64,000 nucleotides of DNA from Cytophagales bacterium (GCA_033344775.1 JAWPMT010000004.1:1302001-1366000); one strand, 5' to 3'. Positions 1 through 9,502 are shown, counted from the stretch's first letter. Made by a program: numbers and translations. The notes: a model not told the origin generated them from the sequence alone.

Positions 1-184
1 AATAGATTTCCAGCGTTTCTGCGGTTATTTCAGCAAAATCCGCACAAAAACTATGTATGGGTTTAACGTAGGAAATTAGTATATCACCAAAAAAAATTCG
101 ATTTTTAATAAAAGTTTGCGTGGATCAAGCACCTATTTTTACGCCTTGGCATGAAAAAGCCATTTAATGACACTACCAACGATT

Positions 185-775
185 ATGAAAAACCCTTTAC
201 GAATTTTTAATCGCATGGCACTAACCGTAAGCTGTGCGATCTTAATGCTGTCCTGTGGCGATGCAGGAATTGGCTTTAATGTATCGACGGAGTTTCCTGT
301 GACAGTACCGGTCACAATAGAAATCCCAACCGTACCTTCTGAAATCGCCAATCTCCTGGATATAAATCCACCAAGTGAGGAATTCAATTATAACCTCAAT
401 GAAGTGGGAGCTTTTGATGATGCGCTAGATGAACTTGGCGGTCAAGACAACATCATTGTGAACGAGCTCGCATACGAGATCCAGAATATCAGTGCTTCCG
501 AAGAAGTTCCTCTGGATGAGTTGACCATTACTATCAATGTTGGGGGGTCTCCTTTAGAAATATTTAGACAAACCAATACACTGGCCAACCAGAGTAAAAC
601 CCCTATCACACTTACAGAAGCTCAAAGAACTTCTATCGTGAATGAGTTATTCAACTCTGACCGCATCGATGCTTCCGTAGTATTCGATTTGAGTGATATC
701 CCTGATAGTGGAGAGGACTTGATCTTTGACTTCACGCTGTATTTTGATGTAACGCTAAAAGCAAGAGATCTTTAA
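185..775 (+). CDS. putative lipoprotein of unknown function
   Basis: Predicted exported lipoprotein of 196 aa. The ATG at 185 is preferred over the one at 167 because it starts directly with a basic stretch, then a hydrophobic segment, then a lipobox-like LMLSC with Cys24, followed by Gly-Asp. The mature part is acidic, rich in Asn, Asp, Ile and Thr, and looks beta-rich; I recognise no named domain. It lies 21 bp upstream of a DUF6588-like gene on the same strand, so the two may be cotranscribed and act together at the envelope. Function is unknown; only the lipoprotein call is supported by sequence. Confidence 0.7.
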   Translation: MKNPLRIFNRMALTVSCAILMLSCGDAGIGFNVSTEFPVTVPVTIEIPTVPSEIANLLDINPPSEEFNYNLNEVGAFDDALDELGGQDNIIVNELAYEIQNISASEEVPLDELTITINVGGSPLEIFRQTNTLANQSKTPITLTEAQRTSIVNELFNSDRIDASVVFDLSDIPDSGEDLIFDFTLYFDVTLKARDL

Positions 776-796
776 TTCACCGCCAATCTGAAAATC

Positions 797-1813
797 ATGA
801 AAAAATTATTAATAATACTTTCTTTCGTTTCTATCTCCTTTTCAGGTTTTAGTCAAATTGACCTGGGTACTTTTTTGGAAGGTGGAGTTGACGATGCAAA
901 CACGTTGCTTAGAGGTTATATGGAGCCTGCCTTTGTAGGTTTTGGTTATGGCCTTAATAGTGGCTGGTACAATACTGCCAAGCCTCACAAATTATTCGGA
1001 TTCGATATCACAGCCACAGTAAACATGGCGTATGTCCCTGATGCATCACGATTTTTTACCTTTAATGATGCGAGTTACAATAACGTACGGTTATCCAATC
1101 CATCGGACAATCAACTGCCGACCATTTTCGGACCTAATCTGGACGCTGACGAAATTCCAGAACTGACCTTTCTGGATCCTGATGATGGGTCGCAAGTACT
1201 TCGTATCACCTCTCCTACTGGATTAGGAATTGATGAGACTAGCTTACCTAATGCTGTCCCTTCAGGAATGATCCAATTAGGCATAGGTTTGGTCAAAAAC
1301 ACGGAATTAAAATTGCGATTCGTTCCCGAACAAACCATTGGTGATCCAGGAGAGGAATTCAAATTCAATGTATTTGGTATTGGTGTAATGCATGATTTCA
1401 AGCAGTGGATCCCCGGCATGAAGCTTCTACCATTCGACTTGTCTGCTTTCATCGGTTATACGAGCATCAAATCTTCCTTCGCTATTGATGCGGACAATCC
1501 TGATCAGATGGGTGAATTGAACGTGAGCGGAACTACCTTCCAGGCGGTGATCTCTAAAAAGCTTGCTTTACTTACTGTTTATGGCGGCGTAGGATTCATC
1601 AGCTCCAATACGGATTTCGCCTTGAGAGGATCTTATGACATTCAGTCAGGAAGTGCCCCATTGGTTGATCCGGTAAGTTTTGATTTCAGCTCAAGTGGAG
1701 CAAGAGCCAACATTGGTGCTCGATTAAAGTTATTGGTATTGACCCTTCATGGAGAATATGCTATCCAGGAATACAACACATTGACACTTGGCGTAGGAAT
1801 TAGTGTTCGTTAA
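797..1813 (+). CDS. DUF6588-like secreted/outer-membrane protein
   Basis: A 338-aa protein with a clear Sec signal peptide (MKK, hydrophobic core, cleavage near FSGFSQ). The body has alternating hydrophobic/polar stretches and Gly-rich turns, and ends in a likely beta-strand (TLTLGVGISVR). This pattern fits the Bacteroidota DUF6588 family, whose members look like outer-membrane barrel proteins. No catalytic motif is visible. It follows the lipoprotein gene by 21 bp and is closed by a strong terminator at 1857-1890, so the pair probably forms one transcription unit. The family name is from memory of its typical N-terminal region (lines such as GYMEPAFVGFGYGLN), and the function is unknown. Confidence 0.72.
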   Translation: MKKLLIILSFVSISFSGFSQIDLGTFLEGGVDDANTLLRGYMEPAFVGFGYGLNSGWYNTAKPHKLFGFDITATVNMAYVPDASRFFTFNDASYNNVRLSNPSDNQLPTIFGPNLDADEIPELTFLDPDDGSQVLRITSPTGLGIDETSLPNAVPSGMIQLGIGLVKNTELKLRFVPEQTIGDPGEEFKFNVFGIGVMHDFKQWIPGMKLLPFDLSAFIGYTSIKSSFAIDADNPDQMGELNVSGTTFQAVISKKLALLTVYGGVGFISSNTDFALRGSYDIQSGSAPLVDPVSFDFSSSGARANIGARLKLLVLTLHGEYAIQEYNTLTLGVGISVR

Positions 1814-1856
1814 GCACAGACACGATAGCGCTAAATTTCAAGTGAAATAAAAAAGA

Positions 1857-1890
1857 AAAGTCCCGATCTGAGATCGGGACTTTCTTTTAA
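1857..1890 (+). terminator. rho-independent terminator after DUF6588-like gene
   Basis: AGTCCCGATC (1859-1868) pairs perfectly with GATCGGGACT (1872-1881), a 10-bp stem with a 3-nt loop, followed by TTCTTTT. An A-run precedes the stem, so it could act on both strands, but only the plus strand has a gene upstream. Confidence 0.85.
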
Positions 1891-1978
1891 GATGTCAAAC
1901 AGGTGTATGAATAAAATTTGTGTTATGCATAGGTTAATACTCCCTGGAATAAAAAGGTAACCCCTCGATTTAAAAAAA

Positions 1979-2446
1979 ATGAAGATTTTATTTGTATGTC
2001 TTGGAAATATATGTAGATCGCCCATGGCCGAAGCCATTTTCCAGCATAAGATCGAAGAGTTTGGGTGGGAAAATAAGGTGGAAACAGACTCTGCCGGGAC
2101 AGCCGCCTACCATATCGGAGAAAGACCAGATCACCGAACTCTTCAGGTACTTGAATCCAACAACATCTTCACCAGCCATCGGGCACGACAAGTTTCAGCT
2201 AATGATGACGAGGAATTCGATCATATCATAGCGATGGACAGTTCCAATCAAGCTGATCTCAAACAGAAATTCCGCACGACTAACATCCTGATGATGCGGG
2301 ATTATGATGAAGGGCACGCCGGTGCTGCCGTACCCGATCCATATTACGGAGACCTGTCTGATTTCGAGGAGGTTTATCAGATCCTGGACCGCTCGATCGA
2401 CGCTTTTATCCAGCGCGAAATCAAACCTTTCTTTCATGCTAGCTAA
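1979..2446 (+). CDS. low-molecular-weight protein-tyrosine phosphatase
   Basis: A 155-aa protein, normal size for the LMW-PTP family, which hydrolyses phosphotyrosine on proteins in the cytoplasm. The N-terminus holds the signature loop CLGNICRS: nucleophile Cys7 and Arg13 in the C-X5-R pattern. The general acid is in VPDPYYG (Asp120). In bacteria such enzymes often oppose tyrosine kinases that control polysaccharide export, but no kinase gene is nearby. The stop codon overlaps the start of the next gene (TAATG), so the pair is probably translated together. The specific substrate cannot be told from sequence. Confidence 0.93.
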   Translation: MKILFVCLGNICRSPMAEAIFQHKIEEFGWENKVETDSAGTAAYHIGERPDHRTLQVLESNNIFTSHRARQVSANDDEEFDHIIAMDSSNQADLKQKFRTTNILMMRDYDEGHAGAAVPDPYYGDLSDFEEVYQILDRSIDAFIQREIKPFFHAS

Positions 2447-3330
2447 TGCGTGAGGAAGTACTTAGGTCTTTTGCAGGTACCATTCTTTGTCAATACCTGG
2501 GAAAAAGTACTTCCATCCTTCAAGTACAGCGGCTGACCGGTGGATGCATCAATGAATCCTACAAAATAGTTTCTCGAGCAGGTGACTTCTTCCTGAAGCA
2601 CAATCAGGCCAAATTCGAAATTCAGTTCAAAAAAGAAGCTGATTCACTCAGCATACTGCGAGAGACAGGCACACTTGATGTTCCTGAAGTACTGCAAATT
2701 GGGACACATGAAAACCGGGCATACCTGCTAATGGAGTTCATCCAGCCAAAACCCGTAAGCCATGAGTTCTGGGAAAAGTTGGGGGCAAACCTGGCCAAAC
2801 TTCATCGGACTACCCCCGCCAATCAAAAGTTCGGCCTGACCTTTGATAATTACATTGGAGAACTGCCTCAAAAAAATGATTTTAAGACTGATTGGATCGA
2901 ATTCTTCATTGAAAATCGTTTGGAGCCTCAAGCCACGTTGGCTCGTGATAATCAACTCATCTCTGATGATTTCCTCAAGCGTTTCCACAAGTTTTATAAC
3001 GAACTACCAGCATTACTCCCTGAAGAACCTCCTTCCTTGATCCATGGTGACCTTTGGAGTGGAAACTTTTTGAGCGGACCAAATGGGCAAGCAGTACTCA
3101 TTGATCCTGCTATTTACTTTGGCAACCGGGAAATCGAACTAGCTTTTACCCATCTGTTCGGAGGCTTTTCTCCGGAGTTTTACGCAAGCTACCAGCGCAC
3201 CTGGCCACTGGCACCTGGATTTCAGGAACGTGTTGAAATTCACAACCTCTATCCGTTACTGGTACACGTCAATCTGTTTGGCACCTCTTATTTGACAGGT
3301 GTTGAAAAAGTGATCAGGAAATATACCTAA
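2446..3330 (+). CDS. fructosamine kinase family protein
   Basis: A 294-aa member of the fructosamine/ketosamine-3-kinase family (APH-like kinase fold), which phosphorylates sugars attached to protein amines so that they detach. Visible motifs are the N-terminal TGGCINESYK, a kinase lysine in FFLKHN, the catalytic loop IHGDLWSGN (His200, Asp202) and the metal-binding IDPAIYFGN near residue 220. It overlaps the phosphatase gene by one base. A two-gene unit of LMW phosphatase plus fructosamine kinase fits a protein-repair or deglycation role: family phosphatases in some bacteria are linked to fructosamine handling, but here that is inference. Its 3' end overlaps the converging aspartate kinase gene by 4 bp. 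Confidence 0.9.
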   Translation: MREEVLRSFAGTILCQYLGKSTSILQVQRLTGGCINESYKIVSRAGDFFLKHNQAKFEIQFKKEADSLSILRETGTLDVPEVLQIGTHENRAYLLMEFIQPKPVSHEFWEKLGANLAKLHRTTPANQKFGLTFDNYIGELPQKNDFKTDWIEFFIENRLEPQATLARDNQLISDDFLKRFHKFYNELPALLPEEPPSLIHGDLWSGNFLSGPNGQAVLIDPAIYFGNREIELAFTHLFGGFSPEFYASYQRTWPLAPGFQERVEIHNLYPLLVHVNLFGTSYLTGVEKVIRKYT

Positions 3331-4562
3331 GGCCGATAAAGGATACGATGGTGATGTCGGGTCCTTTGCTCCAAAAATATTTCTTTCATGGCAGGCATGG
3401 TCTGTCCTTTACCTTTTTCATAATTCATGAAAGTTACCAGATGCAACCCATTGTTTTCCAGCACGCTGTATTTACGACCAAGAAGTCCTCTCATATTCTC
3501 CAATTGTGCTTTGTCTTCATCCAGACAAAAAGAAAATGACAGTGCCGAATGCTGCATAAGATTGATCTGTACCTCCAACTGACTTAAATCCTGCATGACC
3601 TCCGACATCAATAAATGATCGATGGTACTGCCATCTGGAATTCGTAGAGAAACTAACACCTGATCGTACCTGTAAACCATAGATGGTAATACTTCTTCCG
3701 CTAATGCTTCATCGGAAGTGATCAAAGTCCCTTTTTGATTCAGATCGAGGAAGGAACGCACCGTCATCGGAATATTGGCTTTCGCCAGCGGCCCCATGGT
3801 TTTGGGATGGATCACTTTGGCTCCATAGTAGGTCATTTCTACCGCCCGGCGATAAGTCAAGCGATCGTATTGCTTCACCTCGCTAGACAACTTGGGATCG
3901 GCCGTCATGATTCCCGGGACATCCTTCCATACCACCAATTCATCTGCTTGCAGAAAGTTGGCAAAAAGCGCTGCCGAATAATCAGACCCCTCTCTTCCAA
4001 GGGTGGTTGATTTTCCATTGGCAGATCTTCCAATGAATCCCTGGGTCAGGAAGGTTTTTTCTGATGCTAGTATGGCTGAAATATTTTCTTTGGTTGCCTG
4101 AATGTCAACCTTAGCCTGCATATAATGTTCCGAAGTAGCAATAAAATCCCTCGCATCCAGCCATTCAACAGGCATCGTCCGTTTTAGAAATTGAACGATC
4201 AATGAAGTTGACAGTAACTCTCCATGCGAAACGACCTGATCGTAATACTCCGGCCAAGACTCCATCCCTCGGGCTACCGTATTTGCCAGAGATGCAAACA
4301 ACTTTTTAATGGGAGCTGGTACTTCTCCCAATAGCTCCTCCGATATTTCAATATGTTCCTGCTCGATTTCATGAATGGCCATTTCATAAGGCTTTTGTGC
4401 GAACCCAAGCTTTGCCAGGTGCTCTAATTTATTCGTTGTTTTACCCATAGCGGATACCACAACAAATAACTTTTCATCAGCGTAATTGGAAAGAATGTCC
4501 TGCAGGTTTCTAATGGCCGCTGCATTCTTGACGGAAGCTCCGCCGAATTTGAAAATTCGCAC
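3327..4562 (-). CDS. aspartate kinase (monofunctional)
   Basis: Catalyses ATP-dependent phosphorylation of aspartate, the first step to lysine, threonine, methionine and diaminopimelate. The 411-aa protein has the N-terminal KFGGASV nucleotide motif, the VVVSAMGKTTN stretch and the GREGSDYSAAL motif near residue 190, and a C-terminal ~110-residue ACT-like regulatory part. Translation appears to start at GTG (4562), because no in-frame ATG lies upstream before a stop. It has no fused homoserine dehydrogenase. It is divergent from the fbp gene with a 75-bp gap and converges on the fructosamine kinase. Which end product controls it is not readable. Confidence 0.93.
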   Translation of the reverse strand: MRIFKFGGASVKNAAAIRNLQDILSNYADEKLFVVVSAMGKTTNKLEHLAKLGFAQKPYEMAIHEIEQEHIEISEELLGEVPAPIKKLFASLANTVARGMESWPEYYDQVVSHGELLSTSLIVQFLKRTMPVEWLDARDFIATSEHYMQAKVDIQATKENISAILASEKTFLTQGFIGRSANGKSTTLGREGSDYSAALFANFLQADELVVWKDVPGIMTADPKLSSEVKQYDRLTYRRAVEMTYYGAKVIHPKTMGPLAKANIPMTVRSFLDLNQKGTLITSDEALAEEVLPSMVYRYDQVLVSLRIPDGSTIDHLLMSEVMQDLSQLEVQINLMQHSALSFSFCLDEDKAQLENMRGLLGRKYSVLENNGLHLVTFMNYEKGKGQTMPAMKEIFLEQRTRHHHRILYRP

Positions 4563-4637
4563 TATGCAAACGTTTTACTTCACTATTTTGGCCTATTTTC
4601 GCACTTCAAAAGTTGAAGAGACGAACTCTATATCTGT

Positions 4638-5627
4638 ATGAACAAAATTAGCCTGGGACTCCCAATCGGAACTACTCTTGATCGTTTTATTAAGAAAAAA
4701 GAAGACGAGCACCCAGAGTCAACAGGAGAATTAAGCCAACTGCTTAGGGACATTGCACTTGCTGGAAAGATTATCAACCGTGAAGTAAATAAATCAGGTT
4801 TACTGGACATTGCAGGTGCTTATGGTGCGAAAAACGTACAAGGTGAAGACCAACAAAAACTGGATGTAATTGCCAACATCCGTTTTACACGTGCTTTGCG
4901 AAATGGAGGGATGACCTGTGCGATCATTTCCGAAGAAGAGCAGGAAATAGTTCATCTCAATCCCAACTGCCGATATGTGGTGGCCATGGATCCACTCGAT
5001 GGGTCTTCAAACATTGATGTGAATGTGTCTATCGGAACCATCTTTTCCATTTATCGCAGGATCTCTCCAGTAGGTGGGCCGGTTACCGATGAAGATGTGC
5101 TCCAACCAGGCACCGAACAAGTAGCAGCCGGTTATATTTTGTATGGTTCGTCTACGATGTTGGTTTACACCACTGGAAATGGCGTTCACGGCTTCACATT
5201 GGAACCTTCATTAGGAGAATTTGTATTGTCACACAATCAATTGACCTACCCCGAAACGGGAAAGATTTACTCCATCAATGAAGGATCCTGGCATCAGTTT
5301 GAAGCAGGGACCATACAATACCTGGAAGATTGTAAAAAGCAGGGTTTGACCGCTCGATACATTGGTTCATTGGTTGCCGACTTCCATAGAAATATGCTCA
5401 AAGGTGGCATCTACATTTACCCAAGAAGTACCAAAGCTCCTGACGGAAAGCTACGATTACTTTACGAATGCAATGCCCTGGCGTTTATCGCAGAACAAGC
5501 GGGCGGCATGGCAACGGATGGTCACCAACGCATTGTAGAAATACAGCCTACTTCATTTCATCAAAGGGCTCCTTTCTACGTAGGGTCCAATGATATGGTG
5601 AAGCATGCAATGGAATTTTTGAAATAA
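4638..5627 (+). CDS. fbp: class 1 fructose-1,6-bisphosphatase
   Basis: Gluconeogenic enzyme that removes the C1 phosphate of fructose 1,6-bisphosphate. At 329 aa it matches the class I family. Metal-binding motifs are in place: SEEEQE (residues 98-103) and MDPLDGSSN (117-125), and the C-terminal part carries the usual [15 protein letters not shown]. It is divergent from the aspartate kinase gene and its stop lies 4 bp from the stop of the converging BtuF-like gene, leaving no room for a separate terminator. Start ATG at 4638 gives a normal N-terminus. Confidence 0.96.
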   Translation: MNKISLGLPIGTTLDRFIKKKEDEHPESTGELSQLLRDIALAGKIINREVNKSGLLDIAGAYGAKNVQGEDQQKLDVIANIRFTRALRNGGMTCAIISEEEQEIVHLNPNCRYVVAMDPLDGSSNIDVNVSIGTIFSIYRRISPVGGPVTDEDVLQPGTEQVAAGYILYGSSTMLVYTTGNGVHGFTLEPSLGEFVLSHNQLTYPETGKIYSINEGSWHQFEAGTIQYLEDCKKQGLTARYIGSLVADFHRNMLKGGIYIYPRSTKAPDGKLRLLYECNALAFIAEQAGGMATDGHQRIVEIQPTSFHQRAPFYVGSNDMVKHAMEFLK

Positions 5628-5631
5628 GTTA

Positions 5632-6417
5632 CTACCCGAACTCAAAGTCGACTTTAGCGAGTCGGCTTCCATACCAGGAAAATGCCTCGCCATCCACTAA
5701 TTGGGTCAGTGATCCGGGAAAAAGCGTTTTAAACTCTTCTTTGTGGCTTTCCTTGAAGGGAAACGGTTCAGAACTTAAGAAAACCCGATCTGCCTGGAGC
5801 TTACGCAGGATGTACTCGTCAATTTCCGGATATCGTTTCTGTAAGACTACATTTTCATATCCGAGGTATTCCAATATTGAATTGATGTACGTACCACGGC
5901 CAGCAACCATGTACGGTTTTTGCCAGATCATATAGATCACACGCCCGGAATATTTCCGATGGTATCGAGCAAAATTTTGCCGAACCCTACGGATCCAGGA
6001 AGCCGCCTCCTCGCGCTTTCCTGTTATATCACCAAGCGCCACCATCATTTCAAAATTCTGCTCAAGGTTCAATATATCACTCATCCAGACCGGATATTGC
6101 GATGACAGTTGATTGATACCCTCCTCGTAATTTTCTTCTTTGTTCCCGATGATCAGGTCAGGCTGTAGCGCATCTATCTTTTCAAAATTAAAGGTCTTAG
6201 TTCCACCGATCCGTTCGATACTCTTGACTTTTCCTTCCGGGTGGATGCAAAACTTGGTCCGCCCGACTAAACGACTACCAAGGCCCAAATCCACAAGGTA
6301 TTCTGTAATCGATGGGACCAGAGAGATGATACGTTGGGGCGTGTGAGGTAAATCAATCTCACGCCCCATCTGATCTTTGACCCGCCAATTACTTGATGTA
6401 TCGGAAGTCTTGTCCAT
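5632..6417 (-). CDS. BtuF-like helical-backbone metal receptor protein
   Basis: A 261-aa member of the periplasmic-binding-protein type III fold that binds cobalamin or iron-siderophores (RIISLVPSITEYLVDLGLG is the usual first motif; NFEKIDALQPDLIIGNKEENY the second). I chose ATG 6417 rather than TTG 6423. The protein starts without a signal peptide or lipobox, so it would stay in the cytoplasm unless exported otherwise; there are no ABC permease or ATPase genes beside it. It overlaps the 3' end of the M42 peptidase gene by 29 bp, so they are probably one operon. The ligand is unknown. Confidence 0.85.
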   Translation of the reverse strand: MDKTSDTSSNWRVKDQMGREIDLPHTPQRIISLVPSITEYLVDLGLGSRLVGRTKFCIHPEGKVKSIERIGGTKTFNFEKIDALQPDLIIGNKEENYEEGINQLSSQYPVWMSDILNLEQNFEMMVALGDITGKREEAASWIRRVRQNFARYHRKYSGRVIYMIWQKPYMVAGRGTYINSILEYLGYENVVLQKRYPEIDEYILRKLQADRVFLSSEPFPFKESHKEEFKTLFPGSLTQLVDGEAFSWYGSRLAKVDFEFG

Positions 6418-7456
6418 TCTCAATTTTCAACAAGGATTCATAGATCAGGTTGATCACACTTTCCACATCAGCTTTATCGACCATCTCCACAGTAGTGTGC
6501 ATGTACTTCAACGGCAGAGAAATCAACGCAGATGCCACGCCTTTTCCCGAATAGGCGAAAGCATCAGTATCTGTTCCCGTGAAACGTGAGGAAGCCAATC
6601 GCTGGAATGGAATTTCTTTTTCCTCCGCAACTGACAAAATCAGGTCTCGCAGGTTATTTTGAACAGCAGGAGCATACGACAAGGTGGGACCTTTTCCAGC
6701 AGAAATATCACCGCTCCTGATCTTATCGTACATCGGAGAATTCGTATCGTGTGTCACATCTGTAACAATGGCCACGTTTGGCTCGATGGTCCTGGAGATC
6801 ATTTCGGCACCGCGTAACCCAATCTCTTCCTGTACGGAATTGACGATGTATAACCCAAAAGGAAGTTCGACTCCATTCTCGCTCAGCCTTCTGGCTACTT
6901 CGGCAATCATGAATCCACCCATGCGGTTGTCCAGGGCTCTTCCCACCAGATACTTTTCATTGAGCTCCATCAACTCATCATCAAAAGTGATCACGGAACC
7001 CACGTGGATGCCCATCTCCTCCACTTCTTCTTTGGAGCTGGCTCCTACGTCGATGAAGATATTTTTAAGGGTTGGTGCATCTTCTTTCTCCTTTCTCACG
7101 TGAATGGCAGGCCACCCGAAAATACCTTTTACAATACCTCTCCTGGTATGGATATTTACCCTTTTGGAAGGAGCGATCTGGTGATCTGAACCACCATTTC
7201 GAATGACATAAATGTATCCTTTGTCATTGATATAATTAACAAACCATGAAATTTCATCCGCGTGCCCTTCAATGACTACCTTGTATTCATGATCAGGATT
7301 GATGACCCCAACGGCGGTACCGTAAACATCCGTAAAATGCTCATGAATGTAGGGTTTGAGGTAGTCCAACCAAATTTGTTGTCCACTTGATTCAAAACCT
7401 GTAGGCGCAGCGTTATTTAGATAGTTGTAGAGAAATTCCTTGCTTTTATTATCCAT
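6389..7456 (-). CDS. M42 family metallopeptidase
   Basis: Cytoplasmic di-zinc aminopeptidase of the M42 (glutamyl aminopeptidase / PepA-FrvX) family, typically a large tetrahedral assembly trimming peptides. The 355 aa include the expected metal ligands and catalytic residues: His65 in EGHADEIS, Asp176 in RALDNRMGG, Glu210-Glu211 in QEEIGLRGA, Asp233 in TDVTHD, and His320 near the C-terminus. The length is standard. It is the first gene of a two-gene minus-strand unit with the BtuF-like gene. A 242-bp intergenic region separates it from the divergent fibre protein gene. Confidence 0.93.
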   Translation of the reverse strand: MDNKSKEFLYNYLNNAAPTGFESSGQQIWLDYLKPYIHEHFTDVYGTAVGVINPDHEYKVVIEGHADEISWFVNYINDKGYIYVIRNGGSDHQIAPSKRVNIHTRRGIVKGIFGWPAIHVRKEKEDAPTLKNIFIDVGASSKEEVEEMGIHVGSVITFDDELMELNEKYLVGRALDNRMGGFMIAEVARRLSENGVELPFGLYIVNSVQEEIGLRGAEMISRTIEPNVAIVTDVTHDTNSPMYDKIRSGDISAGKGPTLSYAPAVQNNLRDLILSVAEEKEIPFQRLASSRFTGTDTDAFAYSGKGVASALISLPLKYMHTTVEMVDKADVESVINLIYESLLKIENGQDFRYIK

Positions 7457-7698
7457 TAAGTTCTTGTTTCAGATTAATCAAGTACGAAATTTAATCAACG
7501 CTGATAACACCTGAATCATAAAGTGTGATTCAATGGATAAAATAAATTATCCAATGGTTTAGTTGATGACATTAACTTTTCGATTTATACCTATTTTTGA
7601 TAGACAACAGAGGAAACAACTAATTCATCGAAGATTATCTTAACAACTTCTTTAACGGCTGTTTTCCGAAAGAACTAAATATTTCAAAAAACAATTTC

Positions 7699-9411
7699 AT
7701 GAAAAAAGCCAATATCATTTTCTTCTTGCTATTATGCAGTACAGGGCTTCTCGCACAAAGCTGGTCAACTAACAGTGGAGATCTTTACTTTAATGCTGGG
7801 AATGTGGGGATCGGAACATCTACCCCAAACCATGTTTTATCCCTGAAAACTTCCACGGTCGGCCAGGATGCCTTTAACATTTTCAACTCGGCATCGAATG
7901 AAATTCTAACCTTAGGGACACTAAGTAATAATGAAACGATACTCGCACTGAGAAATGCCTCAGGAACTACGCAGATGTCCTTTCGAACGGATACAGATGT
8001 TTTTTATATATCAGGAAAAGTCGGGATAGGGCGTACCACTCCTTTTGCGGATCTTGACGTATTGGGTAGCATCAGAGCATCTACTTACTTCCGATCGATT
8101 TCGGGAAAATATACCGGAGATGACTCCACCAATGACGTCTATCAAATTAATCCGGAGAATCACAAGTGGTACATCAATGGGCAAAACCCAATGACCTTGA
8201 CGAATGGAAAACTCGGTCTAGGAACTACTGCTCCCGATAATGTGCTTTCCATAAAAACGGCTGCAGTTGGAGAAGATGCATTGAACATTTTCAACTCCAG
8301 TTCAAATGAGATTTTTGAGGTTGGTACCTTAGGAAACAATGAAACAATATTCAGCGTCAGAAATGCGATTGGTGAAAGCAAGTTCTCATATCGGTCGGAT
8401 ACGGATGTTCTTTTTACTTCAGGAAAAGTGGGCATCGGGCGAACCACGCCATTTGCAGACCTTGACGTGCTGGGAAGCATCAGAGCATCTACTTACTTCC
8501 GATCCATTTCAGGGAAATATACCGGAGATGATTCCACCAATGATCTTTATCAAATTAATGCCAATGATCATAAATGGTTTGTCAATGGTCAATCACCTTT
8601 ATCACTTGAACAGGATAAAATGACGCTGGATGGAAAACTCGGCCTAGGGACTACTGCTCCCGACAATGTCCTCTCTATAAAAACAGCTGCTGTAGGAGAT
8701 GATGCGTTGAACATTTTCAACTCCAGTTCGAATGAGATTTTTGAAGTTGGCACCTTGAGTAACAATGAAACAATATTCAACGTCAGAAATGCGCTCGGTG
8801 AAAATAAGTTCTCATATCGGTCAGATACGGATGTTCTATTTACGTCAGGAAAAGTAGGTATCGGGAGAACCACTCCTTTTGCAGACCTTGACGTGCTGGG
8901 AAGTATCAGAGCATCCACTTACTTCAGGTCCATTTCGGGTAAATATACCGGAGATGATTCTACCAATGACGTCTATCAAATTAATGCTGATAATCATAAA
9001 TGGTTTATCAATGGACAATCACGTTTATACCTTGATCAGGATAAAATGACGATGGACGGAAAAATCATAGCAGAAGAAATTATTCTCGAGGATGTGAATG
9101 GAGCAGATTTCGTATTCGAAGAAGATTACGACCTGCGTTCTTTGGAAGAAACTGAAGCATTCATCAAAATACATAAACACCTACCTGAAGTCCCTTCCGC
9201 CGCAGAAATGGCACAAGATGGATTAGCCCTCAAGGAGATGAATATCTTGCTTTTACAGAAAGTCGAAGAGTTGACGTTACACTTGATCCAACAAGACAAG
9301 GAAGCCAGGGAAATGCGCCAAAACACAGCAGCATTAACCAGTCAATTGACAAAGCAAACCGAAGAAATTGAAATGCTGAAAAAATCAATAAACGAACTGC
9401 AAAAAAAGTAG
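7699..9411 (+). CDS. secreted triple-repeat fibre-like protein with C-terminal coiled coil
   Basis: A 570-aa exported protein. Signal peptide: MKKA, hydrophobic core, cleavage near LLAQS. Residues about 34-453 are three tandem repeats of about 136, 142 and 142 aa, each with two GxVGIGxTTP-type motifs common in tail-fibre and adhesin stalks. The C-terminus has the Bacteroidota motif DYDLRSLEETEAFIKIHKHLPEVPS (shown in part) and then a long Leu/Glu/Gln-rich coiled coil (residues about 495-570), suggesting a trimeric stalk. It lacks an obvious type IX secretion C-terminal domain. Likely surface adhesin or matrix component; function is inferred from architecture only. A terminator follows at 9431. 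Confidence 0.8.
   Translation: MKKANIIFFLLLCSTGLLAQSWSTNSGDLYFNAGNVGIGTSTPNHVLSLKTSTVGQDAFNIFNSASNEILTLGTLSNNETILALRNASGTTQMSFRTDTDVFYISGKVGIGRTTPFADLDVLGSIRASTYFRSISGKYTGDDSTNDVYQINPENHKWYINGQNPMTLTNGKLGLGTTAPDNVLSIKTAAVGEDALNIFNSSSNEIFEVGTLGNNETIFSVRNAIGESKFSYRSDTDVLFTSGKVGIGRTTPFADLDVLGSIRASTYFRSISGKYTGDDSTNDLYQINANDHKWFVNGQSPLSLEQDKMTLDGKLGLGTTAPDNVLSIKTAAVGDDALNIFNSSSNEIFEVGTLSNNETIFNVRNALGENKFSYRSDTDVLFTSGKVGIGRTTPFADLDVLGSIRASTYFRSISGKYTGDDSTNDVYQINADNHKWFINGQSRLYLDQDKMTMDGKIIAEEIILEDVNGADFVFEEDYDLRSLEETEAFIKIHKHLPEVPSAAEMAQDGLALKEMNILLLQKVEELTLHLIQQDKEAREMRQNTAALTSQLTKQTEEIEMLKKSINELQKK
7799..9057 (+). repeat. three tandem in-frame coding repeats
   Basis: Units at about 7799-8205 (407 bp), 8206-8631 (426 bp) and 8632-9057 (426 bp) inside the fibre gene. 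Units 2 and 3 have exactly the same length and begin with nearly the same bases; each contains the segment for ADLDVLGSIRASTYFRSI followed by SGKYTGDDSTND. Differences between units fall mostly at third codon positions, so the copies have been kept similar at protein level after duplication. Confidence 0.9.
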
Positions 9412-9430
9412 TCACAATTCCAGAAAAGCA

Positions 9431-9466
9431 AAGCAGCTCCCGACCGAGAGCTGCTTCTGTTTTTTA
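9431..9466 (+). terminator. terminator after fibre gene
   Basis: AAGCAGCTC (9431-9439) pairs with GAGCTGCTT (9448-9456), followed by TCTG and a T6 run (9461-9466). It sits 20 bp after the stop of the fibre protein. Confidence 0.85.
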
Positions 9467-9502
9467 AGGTTTAAATTTTTTTTAATTAATCCGGATCTGG
9501 TG

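Noticed and set aside
1-166. Open minus-strand frame at the left edge reading CADFAEITAETLEIY
   Set aside because: No ATG, GTG or TTG lies in frame after the upstream stop, so it cannot be supported as a gene start.
7457-7698. Promoter of the fibre gene
   Set aside because: TATTTTTG at 7592-7599 fits the -7 form, but the nearest TTG is 26 bp away, so I do not call it.
8160-8918. Two similar minus-strand frames in the fibre gene
   Set aside because: They are antisense reads of the coding repeats, so their likeness comes from the repeat.
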